This document shows, piece after piece, positions 57,623-64,000 of a stretch of DNA of 64,000 bases (position 1 is its first letter; every line of letters starts with the position of its first letter). A model generated the notes under the pieces. It was given only the letters and a program-made list of their open reading frames with translations, was not told the DNA's origin and did no database searches. The DNA is from Halopseudomonas bauzanensis (GTDB lineage Bacteria; Pseudomonadota; Gammaproteobacteria; Pseudomonadales; Pseudomonadaceae), in contig NZ_FOUA01000001.1 in the NCBI RefSeq assembly GCF_900114735.1, forward strand, positions 508,278 through 572,277, given 5' to 3'. The position numbers were made by a program, and so were the translations under genes.

Positions 57623-57655
57623 GCGAGCCTACAGGGACGTATTCACGGCGTGTCG
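57621..57655 (-). repeat. 35-bp intergenic repeat, copy B (inverted)
   Basis: Reverse complement reads CGACACGCCGTGAA at one end and GGCTCGCGG at the other, like copy A. The inverted pair, about 115 bp apart, could form a cruciform or large RNA hairpin. Confidence 0.65.
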
Positions 57656-57727
57656 GCACGGCCCTGCCGGCCAGCCTGTTCCTTGCAGGGCCTCCATAAG
57701 ACACATAGCCAATAGACTCGGACGCTG

Positions 57728-58474
57728 TCAGCTCGCGGTACGCTGACGCACCGCCTCGAACAAACAAACCCCCGCAGCGACCGAGACATTCAGGCTGCTG
57801 ACACCGCCAGCCATGGGCAACTTCGCCAGATAGTCGCAATGCTCGCGGGTCAGTCGGCGCATGCCGGCCCCTTCCGCGCCCATGACGATCACCGTGGGTA
57901 TGGTCAGATCTACCTGATACAGCAGTTGATCCGCCTCCCCTGCCGTGCCAACCACCCAGAGCCCGCGCTGCTGCAATTGCTTGAGCGTGCGCGCCAGATT
58001 GGTCACCGCTACCAGTGGTACGGTTTCGGCGGCACCACAGGCGACCTTGCGCACCGTCGGTGACAAGCTGGCCGAGCGATCCTTGGGGATGATCACGGCC
58101 TGGGCTCCCGCAGCATCAGCACTGCGCAGGCAGGCGCCGAGGTTGTGCGGATCAGTCACCCCATCGAGCACCAGTAGCAAGGGCGTGCCATCCAGCTTAT
58201 CGAGCAGACTGCCGAGCATATCCTCGGACCACAGCTGGCTGGGCGTAACCTGGGCGACGACACCCTGATGCACACCGCCATCCGCCAGGCGATCAAGCAC
58301 GTCAGGCAACACGCGCTCTATATCGACCCCCGCGCCCGCTGCCAGATCCAGGACGGCCTGCATGCGCGCGTCCAGTCGACCGCGCTGCACTTCCAACTGT
58401 TTTACTCGACGCGGCGCACGTTCGAGCATGGCCTGCACCGCGTGCAGGCCATAGATGTATTCCAGATCACTCAT
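57728..58474 (-). CDS. rlmB: 23S rRNA (Gm2251) 2'-O-methyltransferase
   Basis: SPOUT-class enzyme methylating G2251 in the ribosomal P-loop. The 248-residue protein has the N-terminal substrate-binding domain (about 1-75, [20 protein letters not shown]) and the knotted catalytic domain. Its three SAM motifs are [36 protein letters not shown] and [18 protein letters not shown]. It lies 6 bp after rnr on the same strand, the conserved rnr-rlmB pair. Confidence 0.97.
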   Translation of the reverse strand: MSDLEYIYGLHAVQAMLERAPRRVKQLEVQRGRLDARMQAVLDLAAGAGVDIERVLPDVLDRLADGGVHQGVVAQVTPSQLWSEDMLGSLLDKLDGTPLLLVLDGVTDPHNLGACLRSADAAGAQAVIIPKDRSASLSPTVRKVACGAAETVPLVAVTNLARTLKQLQQRGLWVVGTAGEADQLLYQVDLTIPTVIVMGAEGAGMRRLTREHCDYLAKLPMAGGVSSLNVSVAAGVCLFEAVRQRTAS

Positions 58475-58480
58475 GTTCCG

Positions 58481-61057
58481 TCAGTCCACCTTGCGCTTAC
58501 GCGGCGCCCGCGGCTTGCCGCCAGGCTTGCGTTCGCTACCGCCCGGCCGACCGCCCGAACGGGCTGCCGGTGCAGAAGCACCACGCCCCCGGTCGGACTT
58601 GCCGGCCTTACCGGTCTTGCCGCCCCTGGCCGGCTTACCCGACCGCGAGCCCGACTCTCCAGCCTTGCGCGCGTCGCTCAGCAGCTTCTCGCGCACCGCA
58701 CGACTGTTGTTGTGATCAGGTTCTGCGGGACGGTCGGAAGCCATCTCGAAATCGATCTTGCGTTCATCCAGATCCACCCGCGCTACCTGCACGCGAATCG
58801 AGTCACCCAGACGGTAGGTCCGCCCGGAGCGCTCACCCACCAGCTGGTGATGAACCTGGTCGAAATCATAATAATCCGCAGGCAAGGCGGTGATATGCAC
58901 CAGACCTTCCACATAGATGTCGGTCAGCTCGACGAACAGACCGAATCCGGTGACTGCCGTGACCAGACCATCGAAGTTCTGGCCGACACGGTCCTGCATG
59001 AACTCGCACTTGAGCCAGCTGACCACGTCACGGGTGGCCTCATCGGCCCGCCGCTCGTTCTGCGAACACTGCTCGCCGAGCTTTTCTAGCGCGGCCAGAT
59101 CGTACGGATAGACGGCTGCCTTGGGCAGCACGCCAGCACCACTGCGCTGCACCAGATCGGTCTTCTTGCGCGACCGGATCACCGAGCGGATGGCCCGGTG
59201 CACCAGCAGATCGGGATAGCGTCGAATCGGCGACGTGAAGTGGGTATAGCCTTCGTAATTCAGACCGAAGTGGCCGGCGTTGTGCGGGGTATACACCGCC
59301 TGGCTCAGCGAGCGCAGCATCACGGTCTGGATCAACTGGGCGTCGGGGCGATCCTGGACCTTGGCCAGCACTGCGGCGTAGTCCTCCGGCGTCGGGTCAC
59401 CCTTCTTGCGCGTCAACGACAATCCCATTGAGCCAAGGAACTGGCGCAGGCGCTCAACCTTCTCCGGCTTGGGACCGTCATGCACTCGGTACAGACCGGG
59501 AACGTCCAGCTCCTGCAAGAAGCGCGCAGTGGCCACGTTGGCGCACAGCATGCATTCCTCGATGATCTTGTGCGCATCGTTGCGGGTAGTCGGCAGGATC
59601 TCGGTGATCTTGCGATCCTTGCCGAACAGCATGCGCGTTTCGGTGGTCTCGAAATCGATTGCACCGCGACCATGGCGGGCCTTGGCCAGCGCCTGATAGA
59701 GATCGTACAAACTCTTCAGGTGCGGCAGCACTTCGGCATATTCCGCGCTAAGCGCCTTGCCTTCACGACTGCGCGGGTGCTCCAGCATGCTGGAGACCTT
59801 GTTGTAGGTCAGGCGCGCATGGGAGTGAATGACTGCCTCGTAAAACTGGAAGTCAGTAAGCTCGCCGCTCTTGGAGATGGTCATTTCGCAAACCATGGCC
59901 AGGCGGTCCACATTCGGCATCAGCGAGCAAAGACCATTGGAAATGGCCTCGGGCAGCATCGGAATCACTTCACTGGGGAAGTACACCGAGGTGCCACGCA
60001 GCTCGGCTTCGGCATCCAGCGCCGAGCCCAGCGGAACGTAATGGGACACGTCGGCAATCGCCACATAGAGCTTCCAGCCACCGGAGAACAGCCTCCAACC
60101 GCTGGCCTTGCGCGGCTCGCAGTACACGGCATCATCGAAATCGCGGGCGTCTTCGCCATCGATAGTGACCAGCGGCAGATGACGCAGGTCGACTCGCTTG
60201 AGCTTGTCCTTCTCACTGACGCGATCGGACAGACGCGCTGCCTCGTCCAGTACTTCCTGGGGCCAGACGCTGGGAATATCGTAGCTGCGCAATGCCACTT
60301 CGATTTCCACACCGGGCGCCATGTAGTCGCCGACCACTTCAATCACTTCACCCTGAGCCTGACGACTCATGGTCGGCCACTGAGTGACCTTCACTTCCAC
60401 GTACTGACCCTGCTTCGCCCCACCGGAACAGCCGGGCGCAATCAGTACTTCCTGTTTGATCTTGGCATTGTCCGCCGCCACGAAGCCGATGCCGCTTTCT
60501 TCATAGTAGCGACCGACCAGCAATTCGTGGGCCCGTTCGATAACCTCGACAATGGCCCCTTCACTGCGGCCGCGACGGTCAACGCCGGTAACTCGTCCCA
60601 GCACGCGGTCGCCATCGAAAGCGATGCGCATCTGCGACGGCCCGAGGAACAGATCTTCGCCGCCATCATCGGGAACCAGAAAGCCGAAGCCATCGCGGTG
60701 ACCCTGAACCCGACCGCTGATCAGGTCGAGCTTGTCCACCGGCGCATAGGCGCCGCGGCGGGTATAGATCAACTGGCCATCACGCTCCATCGCCCGCAGG
60801 CGGCGGCGCAGGGCTTCGATGCCATCTTCATCATGCAGGCCGAATTCCTGTTGCAGTTGCGCCCGCGTTGCAGGGGCACCGCGCTCGGCCAACAGCTTGA
60901 GGATGAGTTCGCGACTGGGGATGGGGTTTTCGTATTTCTCTGCTTCACGCTTGGCGGCCGGATCCATATCGATCCAGCTGGTCGAACCTGCAGAGTGCGG
61001 GTCGGCAGCTTTGCTCGATGCGGGCATCGAGGCTTGGGGTTTGGTCTTTTTCGTCAT
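58481..61057 (-). CDS. rnr: Exoribonuclease R
   Basis: Processive 3'-5' RNase that degrades structured RNA and helps in tmRNA and rRNA quality control. The 858-residue protein has an N-terminal winged helix (about 45-110) and two cold-shock domains (about 110-260). The RNB catalytic domain has the DGEDARDFDDAVY aspartate cluster (about residue 299) and RRYPDLLVHR. An S1 domain (about 670-755) and a Lys/Arg/Gly-rich tail follow. It heads the rnr-rlmB unit, divergent from the tRNA-Leu genes. Confidence 0.97.
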   Translation of the reverse strand: MTKKTKPQASMPASSKAADPHSAGSTSWIDMDPAAKREAEKYENPIPSRELILKLLAERGAPATRAQLQQEFGLHDEDGIEALRRRLRAMERDGQLIYTRRGAYAPVDKLDLISGRVQGHRDGFGFLVPDDGGEDLFLGPSQMRIAFDGDRVLGRVTGVDRRGRSEGAIVEVIERAHELLVGRYYEESGIGFVAADNAKIKQEVLIAPGCSGGAKQGQYVEVKVTQWPTMSRQAQGEVIEVVGDYMAPGVEIEVALRSYDIPSVWPQEVLDEAARLSDRVSEKDKLKRVDLRHLPLVTIDGEDARDFDDAVYCEPRKASGWRLFSGGWKLYVAIADVSHYVPLGSALDAEAELRGTSVYFPSEVIPMLPEAISNGLCSLMPNVDRLAMVCEMTISKSGELTDFQFYEAVIHSHARLTYNKVSSMLEHPRSREGKALSAEYAEVLPHLKSLYDLYQALAKARHGRGAIDFETTETRMLFGKDRKITEILPTTRNDAHKIIEECMLCANVATARFLQELDVPGLYRVHDGPKPEKVERLRQFLGSMGLSLTRKKGDPTPEDYAAVLAKVQDRPDAQLIQTVMLRSLSQAVYTPHNAGHFGLNYEGYTHFTSPIRRYPDLLVHRAIRSVIRSRKKTDLVQRSGAGVLPKAAVYPYDLAALEKLGEQCSQNERRADEATRDVVSWLKCEFMQDRVGQNFDGLVTAVTGFGLFVELTDIYVEGLVHITALPADYYDFDQVHHQLVGERSGRTYRLGDSIRVQVARVDLDERKIDFEMASDRPAEPDHNNSRAVREKLLSDARKAGESGSRSGKPARGGKTGKAGKSDRGRGASAPAARSGGRPGGSERKPGGKPRAPRKRKVD

Positions 61058-61131
61058 AGACGCCTATTGAACCGCGAAACGCGATTTCTTGCACCTTATT
61101 TCCAAAGGGATAATTTTTTTGCAAACAGGGG

Positions 61132-61160
61132 TTTACAAGGTTTTTCCTGCTGCGTATCAT
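61132..61160 (+). promoter_or_regulatory. Promoter of the tRNA-Leu genes
   Basis: TTTACA (61132-61137) and TATCAT (61155-61160) with a 17-bp spacer, followed by the GC-rich discriminator TCGCGCCG typical of stringently controlled stable RNA promoters. It is placed about 70 bp before the first tRNA. Confidence 0.75.
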
Positions 61161-61233
61161 TCGCGCCGTCAACACGACATCGGTTGCAGCGCGGGCCAGA
61201 TAGGTTCAGCATAGCAGACGTGTCAAGTGACAT

Positions 61234-61320
61234 GCCCAGGTGGTGAAATTGGTAGACACGCTAGCTTCAGGTGCTAGTGGCCTTACGGCCGTGGAAGTTC
61301 GAGTCTTCTCCTGGGCACCA
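61234..61320 (+). tRNA. tRNA-Leu (anticodon CAG), copy 1
   Basis: An 87-nt class II tRNA with encoded CCA. Acceptor GCCCAGG pairs with CCTGGGC. The anticodon stem CTAGC/GCTAG holds loop TTCAGGT, giving anticodon CAG for CUG codons. The long variable arm is GGCC-TTAC-GGCC. The T loop is TTCGAGT. Confidence 0.98.
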
Positions 61321-61326
61321 ATTCCG

Positions 61327-61351
61327 AAAACCGGACGCAAGTCCGGTTTTT
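61327..61351 (+). terminator. Terminator after first tRNA-Leu
   Basis: AAAACCGGAC (61327-61336), GCAA loop, GTCCGGTTTT (61341-61350) and T. Intrinsic terminator placed between the two tRNA copies. Confidence 0.9.
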
Positions 61352-61426
61352 CAGTTTAGGCAGACATGCTTTGTCGGCATGATTGATCGAAGCCAGCAGT
61401 ACCGGTAACGTGACATCGAATGACAC

Positions 61427-61513
61427 GCCCAGGTGGTGAAATTGGTAGACACGCTAGCTTCAGGTGCTAGTGGCCTTACGGCCGTGGAAGTTCGAGTCTT
61501 CTCCTGGGCACCA
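61427..61513 (+). tRNA. tRNA-Leu (anticodon CAG), copy 2
   Basis: Identical over 87 nt to copy 1, including CCA. Separated from it by 106 bp containing a terminator, so it needs read-through or its own weak promoter. CUG is the main Leu codon in high-GC genomes, which fits a doubled gene. Confidence 0.98.
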
Positions 61514-61520
61514 ATTCATG

Positions 61521-61548
61521 ACAAAGCCGAGCCTATGCTCGGCTTTGT
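61521..61548 (+). terminator. Terminator after second tRNA-Leu
   Basis: ACAAAGCCGAGC (61521-61532), CTAT loop, GCTCGGCTTTGT (61537-61548): a 12-bp perfect stem. Confidence 0.88.
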
Positions 61549-61707
61549 CGTTTCTGCTCCCCTCCTCCTTCCAGTCCTTCTCTCGCCCTTCGCTCAGCCA
61601 CCCCAACACCAGCAGCAGCCGCGGATACTTTGTTGCCTTGGTCCAACTCGTGCGAGAATTATGCCTGCCGCATAACAATTCATACTCCGGGCCGGGAAAA
61701 ACAAGGC

Positions 61708-63477
61708 ATGACGATAGAAATTGCGCTGGTCCTGGGTATCGCCCTGATCGCCGTAGTACTGTTTGCAACCGAAAAATTACGTATCGACGCCATAGCGCTG
61801 CTGGTGCTGTCCGGGCTGGCGATTCTTGGCCTGGTCAGCCCTGGGGATGCTCTGAGCGGCTTCAGCAACCAGGCGACGATCACCGTGGCGGCCATGTTCA
61901 TTCTGGCCGCCGGGCTACAGAACAGCGGCGCGCTGTCTGGCATAGGGCGCTTGTTGAGCAAGGCCAAGTCGCCGTTCCTGTTTCTGCTCACTCTGTTTGG
62001 CGTACTGGCAGTGGTGGCTCCCTTCGTCAACAACACCGCAGTTGTTGCCGTGTTCATGCCCATCGTCATGACTGCCACCGCCGCCATCGGCATGTCCGCG
62101 TCCAGGGCATTGATCCCGCTGTCCTATGTTTCACAAATGGCCGGCGTCTGCACCCTGGTGGGCACCTCTACCAACCTGCTGGTCAATGCCATGGCGCGGG
62201 ACCTGGGTCATCCCGGTTTCAGCATGTTCGAATTCACGCCCCTGGGCGTGATCTGTTTCGTCGCCGGCTGCGTTTACCTGCTTACGCTGGGCCGCTGGCT
62301 TCTGCCTTCCACTCGGGCCACCGAGCTGGTCGAACACTACGAACTGGGCAAATACATTACAGAGTTACGAGTGATGCCCGGCTCCTCGCTGATCGGCACC
62401 TCGGTCGGTGAAGCCAAGCTGGGTGAGGAGTTCGGCGTATTCGTTCTGGAATTGCTACGCGGTGATGAGAAGGTCTGGTCCCCGCGGTCGCAGACGCTGG
62501 AAGAAGGCGACATATTGCTGGCGCGAGGTGACTGGTCGAAACTGGATGAACTGAAGAACCAGTCCGGCCTGGAAATTGACTCGGAATTCAAACTCAAGGC
62601 TCGCAACCTCGAAGAAGGCACCCAGCAGGTACTGACCGAGGTAATGGTCGCCCCCCGCTCACGGGTGATCGGCAGCACCCTGGCGATGCTCGACCGCCGC
62701 TGGCAACACGACGCCACGGTTCTGGCGGTCCACCGGCGTGGTCAGGTATTGCGCGACCAACTGAAAAATGTTCGGTTGAATGTCGGTGATGTACTACTGA
62801 TGTTAACGCCGGAAAGCGAGATGCCTGCCCTGCGCAAGGACACCAACGTGATTGTGCTGAGTCAGCGCGACGCGGAAAAGCCGATGGGCTGGCGCGCACC
62901 CTTTGCCCTGGCCACCATGGTGCTGGTAATCGCCACTTCCGCCATCGGCTGGGCACCCATTGCCATTACCGCCTTGATCGGCGCGGTAGCCATGACCCTG
63001 GCAGGCTGCCTGGATGCCGACGAGGTCTACGACGCCATCGACTGGCGCATCATCATCCTGCTGGCGGGTCTGCTACCGCTGGGGGTCGCCATGAGCCAGA
63101 GCGGCGCCGCGGAATTTGTCGTCGCCAATACCCTGGGCCTGGTCAGTCACTTGGGGCCGGTGGTGGTAATGGCGGTCCTCTATCTGATGGCACTGGTGCT
63201 CACCGAGTTCATGAGCAACGCCGCAGCAGCTGTGATTCTCACCCCCATCGGCATATCGACCGCCAACCTGATGGGCGTGGACGCCACGCCCTTGCTGATC
63301 GCAATCACCTTTGCCGCCTCAACCAGCTTCGCGACACCGGTGGGCTATCAAACCAACACCATGGTCTACAGCGCCGGCGGCTACCGTTTCGTTGATTTCA
63401 TCAAGGTTGGCTTGCCGCTGAACCTGATCTTCTGGGTATTGGGGGTGATCTTCATTCCGATGTTCTGGCCGTTCTGA
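61708..63477 (+). CDS. SLC13-family permease with TrkA-C domains
   Basis: A 589-residue inner-membrane anion transporter of the divalent anion:Na+ symporter type. The membrane part is split. About five or six helices (1-200) include NNTAVVAVFMPIV and GTSTNLLVNAMA, a hairpin motif of this fold. Two cytosolic TrkA-C (RCK-C) domains follow (about 205-290 and 300-375), probably sensing a ligand. The second half (about 390-589) has EFMSNAAAAVILTP and ATPVGYQTNTMVY as the symmetric hairpin. Dicarboxylates, sulfate or similar anions are usual substrates. The ATG at 61708 has AAGG upstream. It is convergent with the CoA-transferase gene. Confidence 0.9.
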   Translation: MTIEIALVLGIALIAVVLFATEKLRIDAIALLVLSGLAILGLVSPGDALSGFSNQATITVAAMFILAAGLQNSGALSGIGRLLSKAKSPFLFLLTLFGVLAVVAPFVNNTAVVAVFMPIVMTATAAIGMSASRALIPLSYVSQMAGVCTLVGTSTNLLVNAMARDLGHPGFSMFEFTPLGVICFVAGCVYLLTLGRWLLPSTRATELVEHYELGKYITELRVMPGSSLIGTSVGEAKLGEEFGVFVLELLRGDEKVWSPRSQTLEEGDILLARGDWSKLDELKNQSGLEIDSEFKLKARNLEEGTQQVLTEVMVAPRSRVIGSTLAMLDRRWQHDATVLAVHRRGQVLRDQLKNVRLNVGDVLLMLTPESEMPALRKDTNVIVLSQRDAEKPMGWRAPFALATMVLVIATSAIGWAPIAITALIGAVAMTLAGCLDADEVYDAIDWRIIILLAGLLPLGVAMSQSGAAEFVVANTLGLVSHLGPVVVMAVLYLMALVLTEFMSNAAAAVILTPIGISTANLMGVDATPLLIAITFAASTSFATPVGYQTNTMVYSAGGYRFVDFIKVGLPLNLIFWVLGVIFIPMFWPF

Positions 63478-63483
63478 GTGAAG

Positions 63484-63506
63484 GCTGCGCTGATATTCAG
63501 CGCAGC
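63484..63506. terminator. Hairpin between convergent genes
   Basis: GCTGCGCTGA (63484-63493) and TCAGCGCAGC (63497-63506) around TAT. There is no strong U-run; probably a shared end signal for the permease and CoA-transferase genes. Confidence 0.55.
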
Positions 63507-63511
63507 GAACT

Positions 63512-64000
63512 TCAATCCTTCCAGATATCCAGTGCAGCATCGACCACCACGGATGGCCGAATCTGCGAAACGCTACGGGAAAAGCGTGGCGCCGGGGCGC
63601 TGTGCAGGGCGCCGTCGATTTCCTGGTAAACCTGCCGCGCCGCCATATGCGGGTGCTGCTGGGCCTCTTCCAGCTCCAGTACCGGCGCGAAGCAGGCATC
63701 GCTGCCTTCCAGTAATTCACACCACTCATCCCGGCTGCGTTGGGCAAACAGCTGCGCCCAGTGCTTGGCCTGGACTGCCTGCCCTTCGCTGCTCATAGCT
63801 TGTTCTTGCAGCGCCTCGCCGGCACCGCTGCGCTGCACCAGCTCGTGGTAGAACGCCGGCTCCAGCGCGCCCACGGCAATCTGCCGACCATCGGCACAGC
63901 GATAACAGCGGTACCAGGGTGTCGCGCCGCCCAACAGGTTATGCCCTTGGCGCATGTCAATCCGACCCGTTGGGAGCAGGCCGCTGAAGAAGGACATCAG
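63512..64000 (-). CDS. Class III CoA-transferase / racemase family (5' end outside the window)
   Basis: The C-terminal part of a CaiB/BaiF-family protein, related to alpha-methylacyl-CoA racemase. The visible ~163 residues contain GHNLLGGATPWYRCYRCADGRQIAVGALEP, the family's central signature, then VLELEEAQQHPHMAARQVY, conserved near the C terminus. The open frame runs off the window edge, so the start and the catalytic Asp or His pair of the large domain are not seen. Racemase of branched fatty acyl-CoA or a CoA transfer between acids are the main options; the segment resembles the racemase branch more. Confidence 0.87.
   Translation of the reverse strand: MMSFFSGLLPTGRIDMRQGHNLLGGATPWYRCYRCADGRQIAVGALEPAFYHELVQRSGAGEALQEQAMSSEGQAVQAKHWAQLFAQRSRDEWCELLEGSDACFAPVLELEEAQQHPHMAARQVYQEIDGALHSAPAPRFSRSVSQIRPSVVVDAALDIWKD

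Larger units (their letters stand above)
57296..57727. other. 432-bp intergenic region between rpsF and rlmB
   Basis: Contains the rpsF leader hairpin, two inverted copies of a 35-bp repeat (57470-57504 and 57621-57655), a GGTTGCCA/TGGCAACC hairpin, and no gene I can support. The rpsF promoter should also lie here on the minus strand. Confidence 0.7.

Noticed and set aside
58268-59089. Plus-strand frame opposite rlmB and rnr
   Set aside because: Shadow of two strongly conserved genes, rich in Arg and Thr without motifs.

Overview
The window is a high-GC chromosomal stretch of a gammaproteobacterium in the Pseudomonas lineage. Two blocks carry the gene order I remember from P. aeruginosa. One is dsbD-aroQ-accB-accC-prmA-DUF3426-dusB-fis-purH-purD-retS. 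The other is ygiQ-dnaB-rplI-(membrane protein)-rpsR-rpsF-rlmB-rnr-tRNA-Leu, plus the ubiX/mpl pair elsewhere. A pyrophosphate-type phosphofructokinase, marine-type lipoprotein hydrolases and a generally compact layout would fit the Halopseudomonas (P. pertucinogena) group, but that assignment is inference. No phage, insertion sequence, CRISPR array or integron was seen.

Layout. 1-4.2 kb (minus): a sulfatase lipoprotein cut by the window edge, and upstream of it an octaheme cytochrome c with TPR repeats. 4.4-6.4 kb (minus): ubiX and mpl, overlapping. 6.6-12.2 kb: PPi-type phosphofructokinase, inorganic pyrophosphatase, an MHS-family symporter with a spermidine-synthase-like methyltransferase, an exported peroxiredoxin and a YebE-like protein. 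12.3-22.1 kb: an accessory region with three paralogous lipoprotein type-B carboxylesterases (two in tandem on minus, one on plus), flanking an enoyl-CoA isomerase-like gene, gluconokinase, a ferric-reductase-like flavoprotein and a decayed gluconokinase fragment. 22.2-27.0 kb: a probable catabolic locus with a MatC-like dicarboxylate carrier and a lactonase-type amidohydrolase, diverging from a GntR/UTRA regulator, a YbfB-type MFS exporter and a glutathione transferase. 27.1-32.4 kb: FMN reductase, phhB, a Fur-boxed TonB-dependent siderophore receptor with a PepSY membrane protein, and an outer-membrane barrel protein.

32.6-37.1 kb: cmoM, a MATE exporter, a YciH/Sui1 protein, a DUF2333 protein and a CvfB-like S1 protein. 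37.2-51.2 kb (plus): the housekeeping block ending in the hybrid sensor kinase retS. 51.4-61.1 kb (minus): ygiQ, dnaB, the ribosomal protein cluster, rlmB and rnr. 61.2-61.5 kb: two identical tRNA-Leu(CAG) genes. 61.7-64 kb: an SLC13/TrkA-C permease and the 3' part of a class III CoA-transferase/racemase gene.

Most distinctive are the three esterases. They share an N-terminal domain with an EF-hand-like loop, a second dockerin-like DxNxNG loop inside the catalytic domain and a non-canonical nucleophile elbow. Two of the three also have cysteines bracketing the catalytic histidine. The octaheme-TPR cytochrome next to a lipoprotein sulfatase is the second unusual grouping. Function beyond family level in these accessory regions is inference.
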